64,000 nt of DNA from Methylobacterium sp. GTDB lineage: Bacteria > Pseudomonadota > Alphaproteobacteria > Rhizobiales > Beijerinckiaceae. The stretch is from positions 682,001 to 746,000 of the forward strand of contig JADCCN010000002.1 of NCBI GenBank assembly GCA_020252645.1, in the 5' to 3' direction. Below, piece after piece: positions 17,074 to 25,990 of this stretch (its first letter is position 1; every line of letters begins with the position of its first letter). Made by a program: the position numbers and the translations under genes. Below the pieces are notes generated by a model that worked only from the letters and a program-made list of their open reading frames with translations, was not told the DNA's origin and made no database searches.

Positions 17074-17562
17074 TCAGGCGGCTTGCAGAATCATGGAATC
17101 GAGCAGCGTCTGCAGATCGACTTCGATCAGCAGGTTCCGCTCGAGCTTGTGGACACGCCGGGTATAGCGCGCCCATGTCTGGCCCATATTCGCCGGCATG
17201 GGTTCCGACGAATCGGAGGTCAGCGACAGGACGTCGCCGATTTCATCGACGACAAGGCCGAAGACCTCGCCGTTCCATTCCACGCCCACGGCCATCGTAT
17301 CACCGCCCTTGGAGTGGCGATCGCCCATGCGCGATCCGAGCAGGGCACCCAGATCGAGGATCGTGACGATGTGCCCGCGCAGGTTCACAAGCCCGGCGAC
17401 GGCCCGGCCGCCACGCGGCACCGGCGTCATCCGCGTGATCGCGAAGACATCGCGCACGGCGGTGATCGGCAGGCCGATCATCTGGCCTTCGATGGTGACG
17501 CTGATGAGCTGGGTTTCGTTATCGATCATGGCGTCGTTGCGCATCCGGTTTTCGCCAATCAT
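17074..17562 (-). CDS. cheW: Chemotaxis coupling protein CheW
   Basis: CheW couples receptors to CheA. The single CheW domain includes VFAITRMTPVPRGGRAVAGLVNLRGHIVTILDLGALLG and the closing FGLVVDEIGDVLSL. ATG 17562 overlaps the cheA stop by 4 bp (ATGA) and gives 162 residues. Met residues further in (for example before IDNETQLI) could also start the core domain. The cotranslated layout supports the first. Confidence 0.92.
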   Translation of the reverse strand: MIGENRMRNDAMIDNETQLISVTIEGQMIGLPITAVRDVFAITRMTPVPRGGRAVAGLVNLRGHIVTILDLGALLGSRMGDRHSKGGDTMAVGVEWNGEVFGLVVDEIGDVLSLTSDSSEPMPANMGQTWARYTRRVHKLERNLLIEVDLQTLLDSMILQAA

Positions 17563-20303
17563 GCCGCAACCTCCCAACCCTGCATCCCGGTCCGGGCCTC
17601 GCCGATGGCGGCGAGCAGCCCCTGGCGATCGAACTTGCCGACAAGGTCATGCAGCCCGGCGCCCTTGGCTTTCTGGATGACGCGCGGACCACCCCGCGTC
17701 ACCGCTCCGACCACGCCCGGCGGGCGGGCCAACTCATCCGACAGTTCCTTCACGAAGGTGAAGGCTTCCTCGCCCGGCTGGTCGAGATCGAGCACGATCA
17801 CGCCCGGCTTGCCCTTGGCGATGGCGTGTCGCGCGGCCGCAAGGCTCGGAACCACGTTGATGGTGTAGCCGGCATTCTGGAGCAGCGGCGCGAAGAGGGC
17901 GCGGAAGAATTCGGAACTCTCAACCACCAGCACATCCGGGCCGCCGGCCGGGCCCGCCGACTGCTGCCTCGCATGTTCGGGCGCCACGAGTTCGGAGACA
18001 TCGATGATGTCGACCGCGTTGCCGTCGATGATCGCCGCACCCACCGTACCCGGGGTCGCATGCGTCGTGTCGATCGTGAATGCGACCTCCACGACGTCCA
18101 CGATCTCGTCCACGGCCATGCCGATCTCGCGATCTTCCTGGTGGAAGACCAGCACCGGCTGGCGCGATTCCGGCTCCAGGCCGTCCATGCCGCCATAGCC
18201 GAGGATGGGCATCAGCTTGCCGCGATATTGCGTGACTGCCTTGCCGCCGGCATCCTCGATCTTCGAGCGTTCGAATTCCTCGAGACGGCCGATGAAGGAT
18301 AGCGGGATGGCCTTGAGGCCGCCACCGCCCCCCGCCTTGAAGAGCAGCAGCAGCGAACGCTCTCCATTGGCATGCAGGTCGGCCGAAAGATCGTTGTCGT
18401 TCTGCGCGACGCTGTCGCGCGAGCCGGTATCGAGAATGTTGCGGGCAATGCCGGCCGGTTCGAGGATCAGGATCACCGAACCGTCGCCGAGGATGGTCGC
18501 ACCCGAATAGACCGACATATGCCTGAGCTTCGAGGAGATCGGCTTGACGACGATTTCCTCGGTCTGGTGGATCGAATCGACCACGATGCCGAAACGTGAG
18601 CCCCCGACATGGCAGACGACGACGAGGCAGTTATCCTGCTCGGCGGCGTTCGTCTCGCGTGGCAGCTCGAGAACCTGCGCGACATCGACGACCGGCAGCA
18701 GGCGCTGGCGCAAGCGAAGCGTGGACTGGCCGTTGAGCTTCTCGATGCGGACATCGCCGTCATTCTGCGTGCGCACCAGCTCGGCCACCGCGATCTGCGG
18801 GATGGCGAAGCGCTGTCCCGCCGCTTCCACGATAAGCGCGGAGGCGATGGCGAGAGTGAGCGGCAGCTTGATGGTGACCGCGAGGCCCTTGCCGGGCCGC
18901 GAGCGCAGATCAACCGAGCCGCCGACCTGCTCCACATGGCTGCGGACCACATCGAGGCCAACGCCGCGGCCGGAGATGTTGGTGACCTTCGCGGCGGTCG
19001 AGAAGCCCGGCTCCATCACGAAGCGCAGGATCTGCTCTTCCGTCAACCGGGCCACATCGGACTCGGTGGTGAGGCCGTTGGCGATCGCCTTGGCCTTCAC
19101 GCGGTTCACATCGATGCCGCGACCATCATCGGAGACCTCGCAGATGATGTAGCCGCTCTCCTGCGCCGCGCGCAGATGGATGGTGCCGGTGGCCGGCTTG
19201 CCGAGCGCCACGCGCTCATCCGGCATTTCAAGGCCGTGATCCGCCGCGTTGCGCACCATGTGCAGCAGCGGATCGCGGATCATCTCCAGAAGCTGGCGGT
19301 CGATTTCGGTCTCCGCGCCGGACTGGATGAGTTCGATCTTCTTGCCCAGTTCGCCGGAGATGTCCCGGACGACCCGGGCGAGCTTGGTCCAGGCCGTGCC
19401 GATCGGCTGCATGCGGGTCTGCATCACCCCGTCCTGCAATTCGGCGGTGATGTGCGAAAGGCGCTGAAGCGGCGACTTGAATTCCGAATCGTCGCGCTGG
19501 CGGGCGATTTCCAGCAGCTGGTTGCGGGTCAGCACCAGCTCGGAAACCATGGTCATCAGTCGATCGAGCGTGCCGACGGCCACGCGAACGGTCTGTTTCG
19601 AGATCGAATTGGCATGGGCCTCGCTCTCGCCGCCTTCGCCTTCTGCGCGCGCTGCCGAAGCGACGGGCGCCGCGCTTGATGGCTGAGACGCGGCCATGGT
19701 CGGCTGAGGCGCTGCTTCCGCCTCGGGCGCGGCTTCCTCGCTTTCGATGGGGGACGGGCCCGGCGCATCCCGGAAGGCGCGCTCCAGCTCGTCGAGGGTC
19801 ACCTCGTCTTCCTTGAGCGGGCGCTCCAGCACCTGGAAGGCCAAGGTGCCGGTGGTATCGACCGGGAGTGGCGGGCCCGATGATTTCAGAGGAATGGCCG
19901 GATCGGCGGCGGACGCCGTGGCTGCCGGATCTTCCTTCGCCAGCGCCTTCAGAATGGCGATCAGATCCTCGTCATCGCCCTCGGGCTCAGTCCCGGATTG
20001 CTCCAGCTCCGATACGATGCCCTTGATCCGGTCAATCGTCTTCAGGATCATCGTGACCGCCGGTGCCGTGACGGGCTTGCCTTCGCGGAACTGGCTGATC
20101 ACGTCCTCGGCTGCATGGGCGAGGCGCTCCAGGCGCGGCAGGCCAAGAAAGCCGCATGTGCCCTTGATCGTGTGAACAAGCCGGAAAATCAGGGCCAGGG
20201 TGGCCCCATTGTTCGGATCGCGTTCGAATTTCACCAACTCGGCGTCGACGGTCTCGAGATGTTCGGACGTTTCGACAACGAAGTCGCGCAGAAGATCATC
20301 CAT
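17559..20303 (-). CDS. cheA: Chemotaxis histidine kinase CheA with C-terminal receiver-like domain
   Basis: The 914-residue protein has an Hpt domain with H44 in RLVHTIKGTCGF and a Ser/Ala/Pro-rich linker (about 130-235). It then has a P3 dimerisation helix pair with ELVLTRNQLLEIA and a kinase domain with N box HMVRNAADHGLE, DDGRGID and SGRGVGLDVV, followed by CheW-like regulatory sequence. The last 120 residues are receiver-like (VLVVESSEF, VIVLDLDQPGE, GKFDRQG). A classic P2 CheY-binding domain is not obvious. The receiver keeps the Asp and Lys but has Glu-Ser where an acidic pair is usual, so phosphotransfer to it may be weak or absent. It is downstream of chpT with a 138-bp gap. Confidence 0.93.
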   Translation of the reverse strand: MDDLLRDFVVETSEHLETVDAELVKFERDPNNGATLALIFRLVHTIKGTCGFLGLPRLERLAHAAEDVISQFREGKPVTAPAVTMILKTIDRIKGIVSELEQSGTEPEGDDEDLIAILKALAKEDPAATASAADPAIPLKSSGPPLPVDTTGTLAFQVLERPLKEDEVTLDELERAFRDAPGPSPIESEEAAPEAEAAPQPTMAASQPSSAAPVASAARAEGEGGESEAHANSISKQTVRVAVGTLDRLMTMVSELVLTRNQLLEIARQRDDSEFKSPLQRLSHITAELQDGVMQTRMQPIGTAWTKLARVVRDISGELGKKIELIQSGAETEIDRQLLEMIRDPLLHMVRNAADHGLEMPDERVALGKPATGTIHLRAAQESGYIICEVSDDGRGIDVNRVKAKAIANGLTTESDVARLTEEQILRFVMEPGFSTAAKVTNISGRGVGLDVVRSHVEQVGGSVDLRSRPGKGLAVTIKLPLTLAIASALIVEAAGQRFAIPQIAVAELVRTQNDGDVRIEKLNGQSTLRLRQRLLPVVDVAQVLELPRETNAAEQDNCLVVVCHVGGSRFGIVVDSIHQTEEIVVKPISSKLRHMSVYSGATILGDGSVILILEPAGIARNILDTGSRDSVAQNDNDLSADLHANGERSLLLLFKAGGGGGLKAIPLSFIGRLEEFERSKIEDAGGKAVTQYRGKLMPILGYGGMDGLEPESRQPVLVFHQEDREIGMAVDEIVDVVEVAFTIDTTHATPGTVGAAIIDGNAVDIIDVSELVAPEHARQQSAGPAGGPDVLVVESSEFFRALFAPLLQNAGYTINVVPSLAAARHAIAKGKPGVIVLDLDQPGEEAFTFVKELSDELARPPGVVGAVTRGGPRVIQKAKGAGLHDLVGKFDRQGLLAAIGEARTGMQGWEVAA

Positions 20304-20441
20304 CGCGGGTATGTCCGGGAAGGCCCCTTGGGGCGTTGATACTTCCGCAGACCCTGCCCGAGAACGGTTACCGATTGGTTGTGCTCGAGGCTTTCTTCAC
20401 GCCGAGGGGGCAAAAAAACTTCAGGTTGTATTTCTGCGCCG

Positions 20442-21095
20442 TTATTTCGAGCCGGCGACGAGCCGAACGAGCCCGTCTTCGAGACTCACATCGACCTTCA
20501 TGCCAGAGGCCCGGGCGATTTCGCCGGTATAGAAAAGCTGGAACCCATGCGCATCCACGGCACCGCTCTCGCTCTTGCCCTGCAGCAGGTCGATGAGGTG
20601 CGGCGGGATGCGCGGCTTCGGCCCGCGCGCCTCCACATGAAACACGGGGTTTTCGGCATCGCCTTCCATCCGCACCTCGATGGTGCCACCGATCGGAATG
20701 GAAGAGAGCGCGATGACCACGAGGTTCATCAGGAGCTTCACGCGGTTCTTTTCCACATAGAGCCGCGGCGTGTTCCAGGACAGCTTCACCTTCTCATCGG
20801 CCACGAACTGCTCGGTGAGCTGCTGGGCATAACCCGTATCGACGGTCGAGCCGGCAGAACCCGCCGCACCGAAGGCGATGCGGGCGAATTGCAGGCGGGC
20901 GGAGGCCTGCCGGGCGCTTCTGCGGATCAGCTCGAGGGCCATCTCGCGCGTTTCGGCGCTGTCATCTTCATCGAGCAGTTCGAGGCCGTTCACGATGGCA
21001 CCCACCGGGCCAACCGCATCATGGCATACGCGACTGCAGAGCAGGGCCGCGAGATCGAGCGGGGTGAGATCGATGGTCTTGAGCGCTTCGTTCAT
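20442..21095 (-). CDS. chpT: Histidine phosphotransferase ChpT
   Basis: ChpT passes phosphate from CckA to CtrA and CpdR. The 217 residues match the family: DLAALLCSRVCHDAVGPVGAIVNGLELL contains the conserved His25, and the C-terminal Bergerat-like but non-ATPase half has NLVVIALSSIPIGGTIEV and FHVEARGP. Start 21095 (MNEALKTIDL) is chosen because the longer ORF adds 45 non-family residues. It precedes cheA on the same strand, so the cell-cycle phosphorelay and chemotaxis operon are adjacent and may share a promoter. Confidence 0.88.
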   Translation of the reverse strand: MNEALKTIDLTPLDLAALLCSRVCHDAVGPVGAIVNGLELLDEDDSAETREMALELIRRSARQASARLQFARIAFGAAGSAGSTVDTGYAQQLTEQFVADEKVKLSWNTPRLYVEKNRVKLLMNLVVIALSSIPIGGTIEVRMEGDAENPVFHVEARGPKPRIPPHLIDLLQGKSESGAVDAHGFQLFYTGEIARASGMKVDVSLEDGLVRLVAGSK

Positions 21096-21271
21096 GCTCT
21101 GCTCTCCTCGGCCGGCGGCGAAAAAGCGCGACCGGCCGTTCGGCACGGCCTTGCGAATCGCTTTGCCCCCGCGTTCTAATTCCAGTCTCTCCGCGTGATA
21201 CATGCTCCACGCGCCTTCGCCAACGGGCAAGCGAGCCTTGCGGGAAGGGATGGACCCGGGAAGGAACCGCC

Positions 21272-22051
21272 TTGCACCCGCCCGATGCGCTTGCGGCCGC
21301 GCTTGCCGAGATTGCCCGCAAGGCGGGGCGTGTCCTCGCCGGCTTTCATCCCTTGCGGCCCCGGCCGGTGCTGAAGTCGGATCAATCGCCGGTCACGGAA
21401 GCGGATCGGGCCTCCGAGGCGCTGATCCTTGAGGAAGTGGCAAGGGCCTTCCCGGCGCTGCCGGTGATCTCGGAAGAGAATGCCGAGAGCCATGGCGTGC
21501 ACGGCGGCGATGAGTTCCTGCTCGTCGATCCGCTCGACGGGACGAGGGCCTTCATTGCCGGCACGGCGGATTTCTGTGTCTGCATCGCCCTCATCCGGCG
21601 CGGCATTCCCGTGGCAGGCGTTCTGCATGCGCCGATCGAGGATGAAACCTGGTGGGGCGCATCGCAGCTCTGGTCGGCGCGAGGCGTGCTTTCCCGGGCA
21701 AGAAGGCTATCGCCGCGGCCTGTTCGTCCGGTGGGCGAGATGCCGGTGGCGCTTGCCAGCCATTTCCATGGCAACGCCGAGACCGACGAAATTCTCGCGC
21801 GCTGTGGTGCGGGCCGGATCATCCGCATGAGCTCGGCGTTGAAATTCGTGAAGCTGCTGACGGGCGAGGCCGATCTCTACCCGCGGCGCACGCGCACGAT
21901 GCAATGGGATATCGCTGCCGGTGATGCACTTCTGCGCGCGGCAGGGGGCGGCCTTCTGGATGATGAGGGTCATCTGCTGACCTATGGCCGGACCTCGGAA
22001 GGCTGGGCGGCGCCCCCCTTCATGGCCTATGGAGCCCTGCCCGCACCTTGA
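21272..22051 (+). CDS. CysQ-like 3'(2'),5'-bisphosphate nucleotidase (inositol monophosphatase fold)
   Basis: The 259-residue protein is a Mg-dependent phosphatase of the IMPase superfamily. Metal-ligand motifs are present: SEEN, DPLDGTRAFI and WDIAAGDALLRAAGG. The C-terminal GGGL plus Tyr pattern fits CysQ-type enzymes that recycle PAP from sulfate assimilation; inositol-phosphate or histidinol-phosphate phosphatase activity is an alternative. No ATG is in frame, and TTG 21272 sits 6-8 bp after GGGAAGGA, so a TTG start is proposed. It ends base-to-base with the convergent YHS gene (TGA then TCA, zero gap). Confidence 0.8.
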   Translation: MHPPDALAAALAEIARKAGRVLAGFHPLRPRPVLKSDQSPVTEADRASEALILEEVARAFPALPVISEENAESHGVHGGDEFLLVDPLDGTRAFIAGTADFCVCIALIRRGIPVAGVLHAPIEDETWWGASQLWSARGVLSRARRLSPRPVRPVGEMPVALASHFHGNAETDEILARCGAGRIIRMSSALKFVKLLTGEADLYPRRTRTMQWDIAAGDALLRAAGGGLLDDEGHLLTYGRTSEGWAAPPFMAYGALPAP

Positions 22052-22552
22052 TCAGGGTGAGAGCAGGCCCTGGATTTCCGGCCAGAGGCGCTCTGCCTCG
22101 CGCCGGAAACCGGCATTGGCGAGGAAGCGCTCCCGGTTCTCGGCCAGGCGAAACAGGTATAGGCGGCCCTCGACAATCGCGAAGAGACGAGGATGGCCCG
22201 GCACCGGAACGCCATTGGCGACCATCACCGGATCATGGCCTCCGAAGACCGGCTGGTAGGTTTCCGGGCTTTCGAGAAAAGCCGCGAGGTTGCTCTCGGA
22301 GTTGAAGTGCCAGGCGACGCCGGCATGGATCGCGAGGTGCTCCGGCGAGCCGGGGACCGGTCGTTGATCGACGAAATACGCCACCGGATCGAAGCCGCCG
22401 ATGGCTGCGCCGCTCCATGGATCGGTGACCAGCTTCTCCTGCACCCGGAGACCTTCGGCCGCCAGAGGCAGGTTCGAAAGGCCGGCCATGGTGAAGGCGA
22501 TCGCCACGGCCTTGAGAACGCCGCAAACGCTCCGGAAACCTTGTATCAACAA
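22052..22552 (-). CDS. Exported YHS-domain protein
   Basis: The protein has a hydrophobic N-terminus (VLKAVAIAFTMAGLSNLPLAAEG) that looks like a signal peptide, then a YHS-type domain: AIGGFDPVAYFVDQRPVPG and AWHFNSESNLAAFLESPETYQPVFGG. YHS domains are linked to metal binding, but the usual Cys at the domain start is replaced here (DPWSG). The start is unclear. The ORF is open to 22651, but that would overlap eipA head to head. TTG 22552 or 22549 keeps the whole signal peptide, while the internal ATG would lose it. Function is unknown. Confidence 0.62.
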   Translation of the reverse strand: MLIQGFRSVCGVLKAVAIAFTMAGLSNLPLAAEGLRVQEKLVTDPWSGAAIGGFDPVAYFVDQRPVPGSPEHLAIHAGVAWHFNSESNLAAFLESPETYQPVFGGHDPVMVANGVPVPGHPRLFAIVEGRLYLFRLAENRERFLANAGFRREAERLWPEIQGLLSP

Positions 22553-22631
22553 GAGACGCGGCAGAATGCGTGTGGTCCGAAGGTGCGGTTCCGCCCGTTC
22601 GAGGCTTCGGCAAGACACAGAGAGGATGATC

Positions 22632-23273
22632 ATGATGCTCGGCTCCGGCAATTCTTTGCTTTGGCTCGAAGGGGCGAAGGGACACCGGACCGCTCGGTCC
22701 GCTGCAAGCCTCCTCGCCGCTATCCTTGCTCTTCTTGTCGCGCTATTTCCTTATCAAGCCGTTGCGCAATCGACGCGACCGGGCGAGCGGCCCACTTTTG
22801 CGCCGCGCGAAGTGGTGAATGCCGGCCACAAGTTCTTCGGAACCGTCTCGCGCGGGCTCGCGCTCACGGTCGAGGAGGCCACGCGCCGCTGGGGCGAGCC
22901 GAACGGCTATATCCTGGGCCAGGAAGCCTCCGGGGCCTTTTTCGGCGGCCTCCGCTATGGCGAGGGTGTGCTCTACACGCGCAACGCGGGAGACCGGAAG
23001 GTGTTCTGGCAGGGGCCCTCGGTGGGTTTCGACTGGGGTGGCGAGGGCGCGCGCACCATGATGCTGGTCTACAGGCTCCGACGCGTGGATGACATCTTTT
23101 CGCGCTTCGTTGGCGTGGATGGCTCGGCCTATTTCGTCGGCGGCTTTGGCATGACGGCGCTCACGGCACAGGATATTCTGGTCGTGCCGATCCGCTCTGG
23201 CGTCGGAGCCCGACTTGGAGTTAATATCGGCTACCTGAAGTTCACCGAGGAGGCGACCTGGAATCCGTTCTAG
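22632..23273 (+). CDS. eipA: EipA family envelope protein (DUF1134)
   Basis: This is an exported protein of about 213 residues. A signal peptide (ASLLAAILALLVALFPYQAVAQ) is followed by the DUF1134 domain with WQGPSVGFDWGGEGARTMMLVYRL and a C-terminal strand-rich part ending GVNIGYLKFTEEATWNPF. EipA in Brucella is a periplasmic small beta-barrel protein needed for envelope integrity. The ATG at 22632 is favoured because AGAGAGG ends 6 bp upstream; ATG 22626 and 22635 are close alternatives. It stands between the YHS gene and a coiled-coil membrane protein, which suggests envelope functions. Confidence 0.85.
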   Translation: MMLGSGNSLLWLEGAKGHRTARSAASLLAAILALLVALFPYQAVAQSTRPGERPTFAPREVVNAGHKFFGTVSRGLALTVEEATRRWGEPNGYILGQEASGAFFGGLRYGEGVLYTRNAGDRKVFWQGPSVGFDWGGEGARTMMLVYRLRRVDDIFSRFVGVDGSAYFVGGFGMTALTAQDILVVPIRSGVGARLGVNIGYLKFTEEATWNPF

Positions 23274-23327
23274 GGTGCCTTGCCGGCGATAACCATCGGA
23301 TGATCAGGAAGGCACGCGCCGCAGTTC

Positions 23328-24062
23328 ATGATCGAGCCCCTGTTGTTCCTCGTGCTCGGAATGCTGGTCGCAGCCCTGATCTGGCTGCTGCTCCTGCCGG
23401 CATTCTGGCGCCGCGCGACACGGCTCGCGCGCCGGGCCCTGGAACAGCATCTCCCGCTCACGCCCGATGAAATCGCTGCCGAGCGTGATCGCCTGCGCGC
23501 GCGCTTTTCGGTGGAAATGGCGCTGAATGCCCGCCGCGAGGAGAAGGTGCGGGCGGATCTCTTGGCGGCGCGCGCCGAAACCGGTGAACGGTTGCGCGCA
23601 GAGGCCGAGCTTCTCGCCCATCTCGCCACGCGCGAGCGCCTGCTTGCCGATCGCGCGGTGGAACTCGCCGCCTTGCGCGACCAGTTCCGCAACCTCGAGA
23701 CCGAACTCGCGGAACTGCGCGAGGCACGCCAGCTTTCCGAGACGATGATCGTCGGGCTGCAATTGCAGCGCGATACGCTCGCGGCCCGCCACAATGCCGC
23801 TCTGGACCTCGCCGAGGAACGTCGGCTGCATCTTGAGGAACGCGGCTGCGAGGCCGAGAACCTGCGCGCGGCCCTGGCGGAAGAGACCCGTCGCGCCGCC
23901 GATCTTCGCCATGAATTGCAGGCGCGCGAGATCACCCTCAGCGAGGCCGAGCGGCGCGCGGCGACCCTGGAGAACGAGACGGCGCTGCTCCGCATCAAGC
24001 GCGGAGAGGGGTTGGCGGACGTCTCCGTCGCCGCCCGTGCGGCAGGCCTGCGTGCAGGCTGA
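23328..24062 (+). CDS. Membrane-anchored coiled-coil protein of unknown function
   Basis: One N-terminal membrane helix (LLFLVLGMLVAALIWLLLLPAFW, residues 5-27) is followed by about 200 residues of almost unbroken heptad sequence rich in Ala, Arg, Glu and Leu (for example ELAALRDQFRNLETELAELREARQ). No enzymatic motif is visible. Such proteins act as scaffolds or length rulers at the membrane, but no specific role can be assigned. The gene follows eipA by 54 bp and may be cotranscribed. I do not recognise a named family. Confidence 0.75.
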   Translation: MIEPLLFLVLGMLVAALIWLLLLPAFWRRATRLARRALEQHLPLTPDEIAAERDRLRARFSVEMALNARREEKVRADLLAARAETGERLRAEAELLAHLATRERLLADRAVELAALRDQFRNLETELAELREARQLSETMIVGLQLQRDTLAARHNAALDLAEERRLHLEERGCEAENLRAALAEETRRAADLRHELQAREITLSEAERRAATLENETALLRIKRGEGLADVSVAARAAGLRAG

Positions 24063-24261
24063 GGCCAGGGCCGCCGCTTAATCTGTGTAAATCAAGATGT
24101 TTTTTCTGTTTTTTACAGATTTCCGGAAAATTCTTCGGTCTGCGAGGCGCCAAAAGGATTCTTTGGGGCTTGCAGCTTTGCAGAACATGGGGGATGCTTT
24201 ACCTTGGACTTTCGAAAAGGCGGAAGGGCTTTTTCGGGATCCGACTTGAGAAGGACAGCCT
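24063..24261 (+). promoter_or_regulatory. Long, AT-rich leader in front of the cold-shock gene
   Basis: This 199-bp stretch has no gene. Its first part is unusually AT-rich for the window (TTTTTTCTGTTTTTTACAG). A long leader is typical of cspA-type mRNAs, where it folds as a temperature sensor. Promoter elements are not clear enough to place. Confidence 0.4.
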
Positions 24262-24474
24262 ATGCAGACCGGAACCGTGAAATGGTTCAACACCCAGAAG
24301 GGCTATGGCTTCATTCAGCCGGATGCCGGTGGGCCTGATGTCTTCGTGCATATCACCGCGGTACAGCGTTCAGGCCTCGCAACCCTGAATGAAGGCCAGA
24401 AGCTCTCCTACGAACTGATGACCGACCGCCGCACGGGCAAGACCGCCGCTGATCGTCTGCGCCCGGTCGAGTAA
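24262..24474 (+). CDS. Cold-shock domain protein (CspA family)
   Basis: The 70-residue protein is a single cold-shock domain: GTVKWFNTQKGYGFIQPD carries RNP1 (KGYGFI) and DVFVHITAV carries RNP2, followed by LNEGQKLSYEL. It binds single-stranded RNA/DNA as an RNA chaperone. GAGAAGGA lies about 7 bp before ATG 24262. It is downstream of a long leader and followed by a GC hairpin. Confidence 0.95.
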   Translation: MQTGTVKWFNTQKGYGFIQPDAGGPDVFVHITAVQRSGLATLNEGQKLSYELMTDRRTGKTAADRLRPVE

Positions 24475-24482
24475 GCCCTGCT

Positions 24483-24501
24483 CGGGGCCTCTCCGGCCCC
24501 G
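24483..24501. terminator. GC hairpin after the cold-shock gene
   Basis: CGGGGCC and GGCCCCG form a 7-bp stem with a 5-nt loop 8 bp after the stop. No T-run follows directly, so termination strength is uncertain. A second smaller hairpin (AGCGCC/GGCGCT then TTTC) lies about 10 bp beyond. Confidence 0.5.
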
Positions 24502-24623
24502 ACCCGTTCCGGAGCGCCCGTTGCGGCGCTTTCGATCACCGGACCGAATGGTGCTCCGGTGGCTCAGCCGTTCTTTATTTTCTTTCCGCAGGGCCGCTTT
24601 CGTCTGTCTGCGGCGTGCCTGCA

Positions 24624-25790
24624 TCAGGCATTGCCCTGCAGGTAGGTCATGGCCGCCTGCACGCCCCCCGGCTTGTGCGGAATGCCGGCGACGGCGAGGC
24701 CCATCTCCACGCCTGAAAGCGTGCCTGTGACCATCAGATCATGAAAATCACCGAGATGGCCGATGCGGAACACCCGGTCCGCCAGGCGGCCGAGGCCGTT
24801 GCCAAGGCTCATGTTCGAGCGTTCGAGGATGATCTTGCGCAGATTATCCGCCGAATGGCCCTCCGGCAGGAAGACCGCCGTCAGCGATGACGAATAATCC
24901 GATGATTTGGCGCAGACCGTCTCGAAGCCCCAGTGGCGCACGGCGCGGCGCGTGGCTTCTGCGGCGCGATCATGCCGGGCGAAGACCTGCGGAAGGCCTT
25001 CCTCCTCCAGCATGTCCAGCGCAACCTTCAGGCCCTGCAGCAGGTTTGTCGCCGGCGTGTAGGGAAAATAGCCCTTCGCATTGATCGCGATCATCTCCTC
25101 CCAGTCCCAGAAGGAGCGGGGAAAGCGCGCGGCTTTGGACGCCTTCAGCGCCTTGTCGGAAACCGCATTGAAGGAAAGGCCGGGCGGCAGCATCAGGCCC
25201 TTCTGCGAGCCGCCGACGGTGACATCCACGCCCCATTCGTCATGCCGGTAATCGATGGAGGCAAGCGAGGAAATCGTATCGACCATCAGCAGGGCCGGGT
25301 GCCTCGCATTCTCGATCGCTTTTCGGATGGCGGCGATGTCGGTGACGCAGCCCGTGGACGTCTCGTTATGGACGACGCAGACCGCCTTGATCTCGTGGGT
25401 CTTGTCATCCCGGAGGCGCGCCTCGATGGCCGCGGCATCCGCGCCGGCTCGCCAGTCCGAAGGAATGAATTCCGCCTCGATCCCCAGGCGCCTCGCCATG
25501 CGGCTCCAGAGGGTCGCGAACCAGCCGGTCTCGAACATCACCACGCGGTCGCCCGGCGAAAGCGTGTTGACGAGCGCCGCTTCCCAGGCACCGGTGCCCG
25601 AGGCCGGATAAATCACGACCGGATTCTGCGTGCCGAAAACGCCGCGGATGCGAGAGAGCACATCGAGCCCGAGCTTGCCGAATTCCGGTCCGCGATGGTC
25701 GATGGTTGGCTTGGCCATGGCCGCGAGAACAGGTAACGGTGTGTTGGTTGGGCCCGGAATCTGCAGGAAATGGCGGCCGGTTGCGATCAT
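24624..25790 (-). CDS. Class V aminotransferase (serine/alanine/aspartate-glyoxylate type)
   Basis: The 388-residue PLP enzyme resembles serine-glyoxylate and alanine-glyoxylate aminotransferases: PGPTNTPLPVLAAMAKPTIDHRGPEF at the N-terminus, YPASGTGAWEAALVNTL, VHNETSTGCVTDI, the DTISSLASID region and the PLP lysine in GGSQKGLMLPPG. It would transfer an amino group to glyoxylate. The amino donor cannot be read; Ser, Ala or Asp (BhcA type) are all possible, and no other beta-hydroxyaspartate-cycle gene is seen. It is divergent from a 2-hydroxyacid dehydrogenase, so the pair may work on glycolate/glyoxylate-related carbon. Confidence 0.82.
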   Translation of the reverse strand: MIATGRHFLQIPGPTNTPLPVLAAMAKPTIDHRGPEFGKLGLDVLSRIRGVFGTQNPVVIYPASGTGAWEAALVNTLSPGDRVVMFETGWFATLWSRMARRLGIEAEFIPSDWRAGADAAAIEARLRDDKTHEIKAVCVVHNETSTGCVTDIAAIRKAIENARHPALLMVDTISSLASIDYRHDEWGVDVTVGGSQKGLMLPPGLSFNAVSDKALKASKAARFPRSFWDWEEMIAINAKGYFPYTPATNLLQGLKVALDMLEEEGLPQVFARHDRAAEATRRAVRHWGFETVCAKSSDYSSSLTAVFLPEGHSADNLRKIILERSNMSLGNGLGRLADRVFRIGHLGDFHDLMVTGTLSGVEMGLAVAGIPHKPGGVQAAMTYLQGNA

Positions 25791-25990
25791 GGCGGGAAGT
25801 CTCCGGGCTTCTTTTCGTCAAGGATGCGAGCGATTTGCTGGATTGTCTCTCCAGTTCTCGGCCTAGCCTCACCAAAGCAGGCCGGCCCCTGTTTGTCATT
25901 TTGTATTTTGTATTATAAAAATCGTCAAGCGGGGCCGGCGCTGCAACCGCGCTTTCAGCGGCTTCGTGAGACGTGGATCGGGAGGCAGGC
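25791..25990. promoter_or_regulatory. Divergent promoter region with tandem TTTTGTA
   Basis: The 200-bp gap between divergent starts contains the direct repeat TTTTGTA-TTTTGTA (25899-25912) followed by TTATAAAA, an AT-rich block in GC-rich surroundings. It could serve as a -10 region and as an operator for the GntR regulator at the end of the plus operon. That link is inferred from position. Confidence 0.4.

Noticed and set aside
24624-25790. BhcA of the beta-hydroxyaspartate cycle
   Set aside because: No bhcB, bhcC or bhcD gene is adjacent, so the specific name is not justified.
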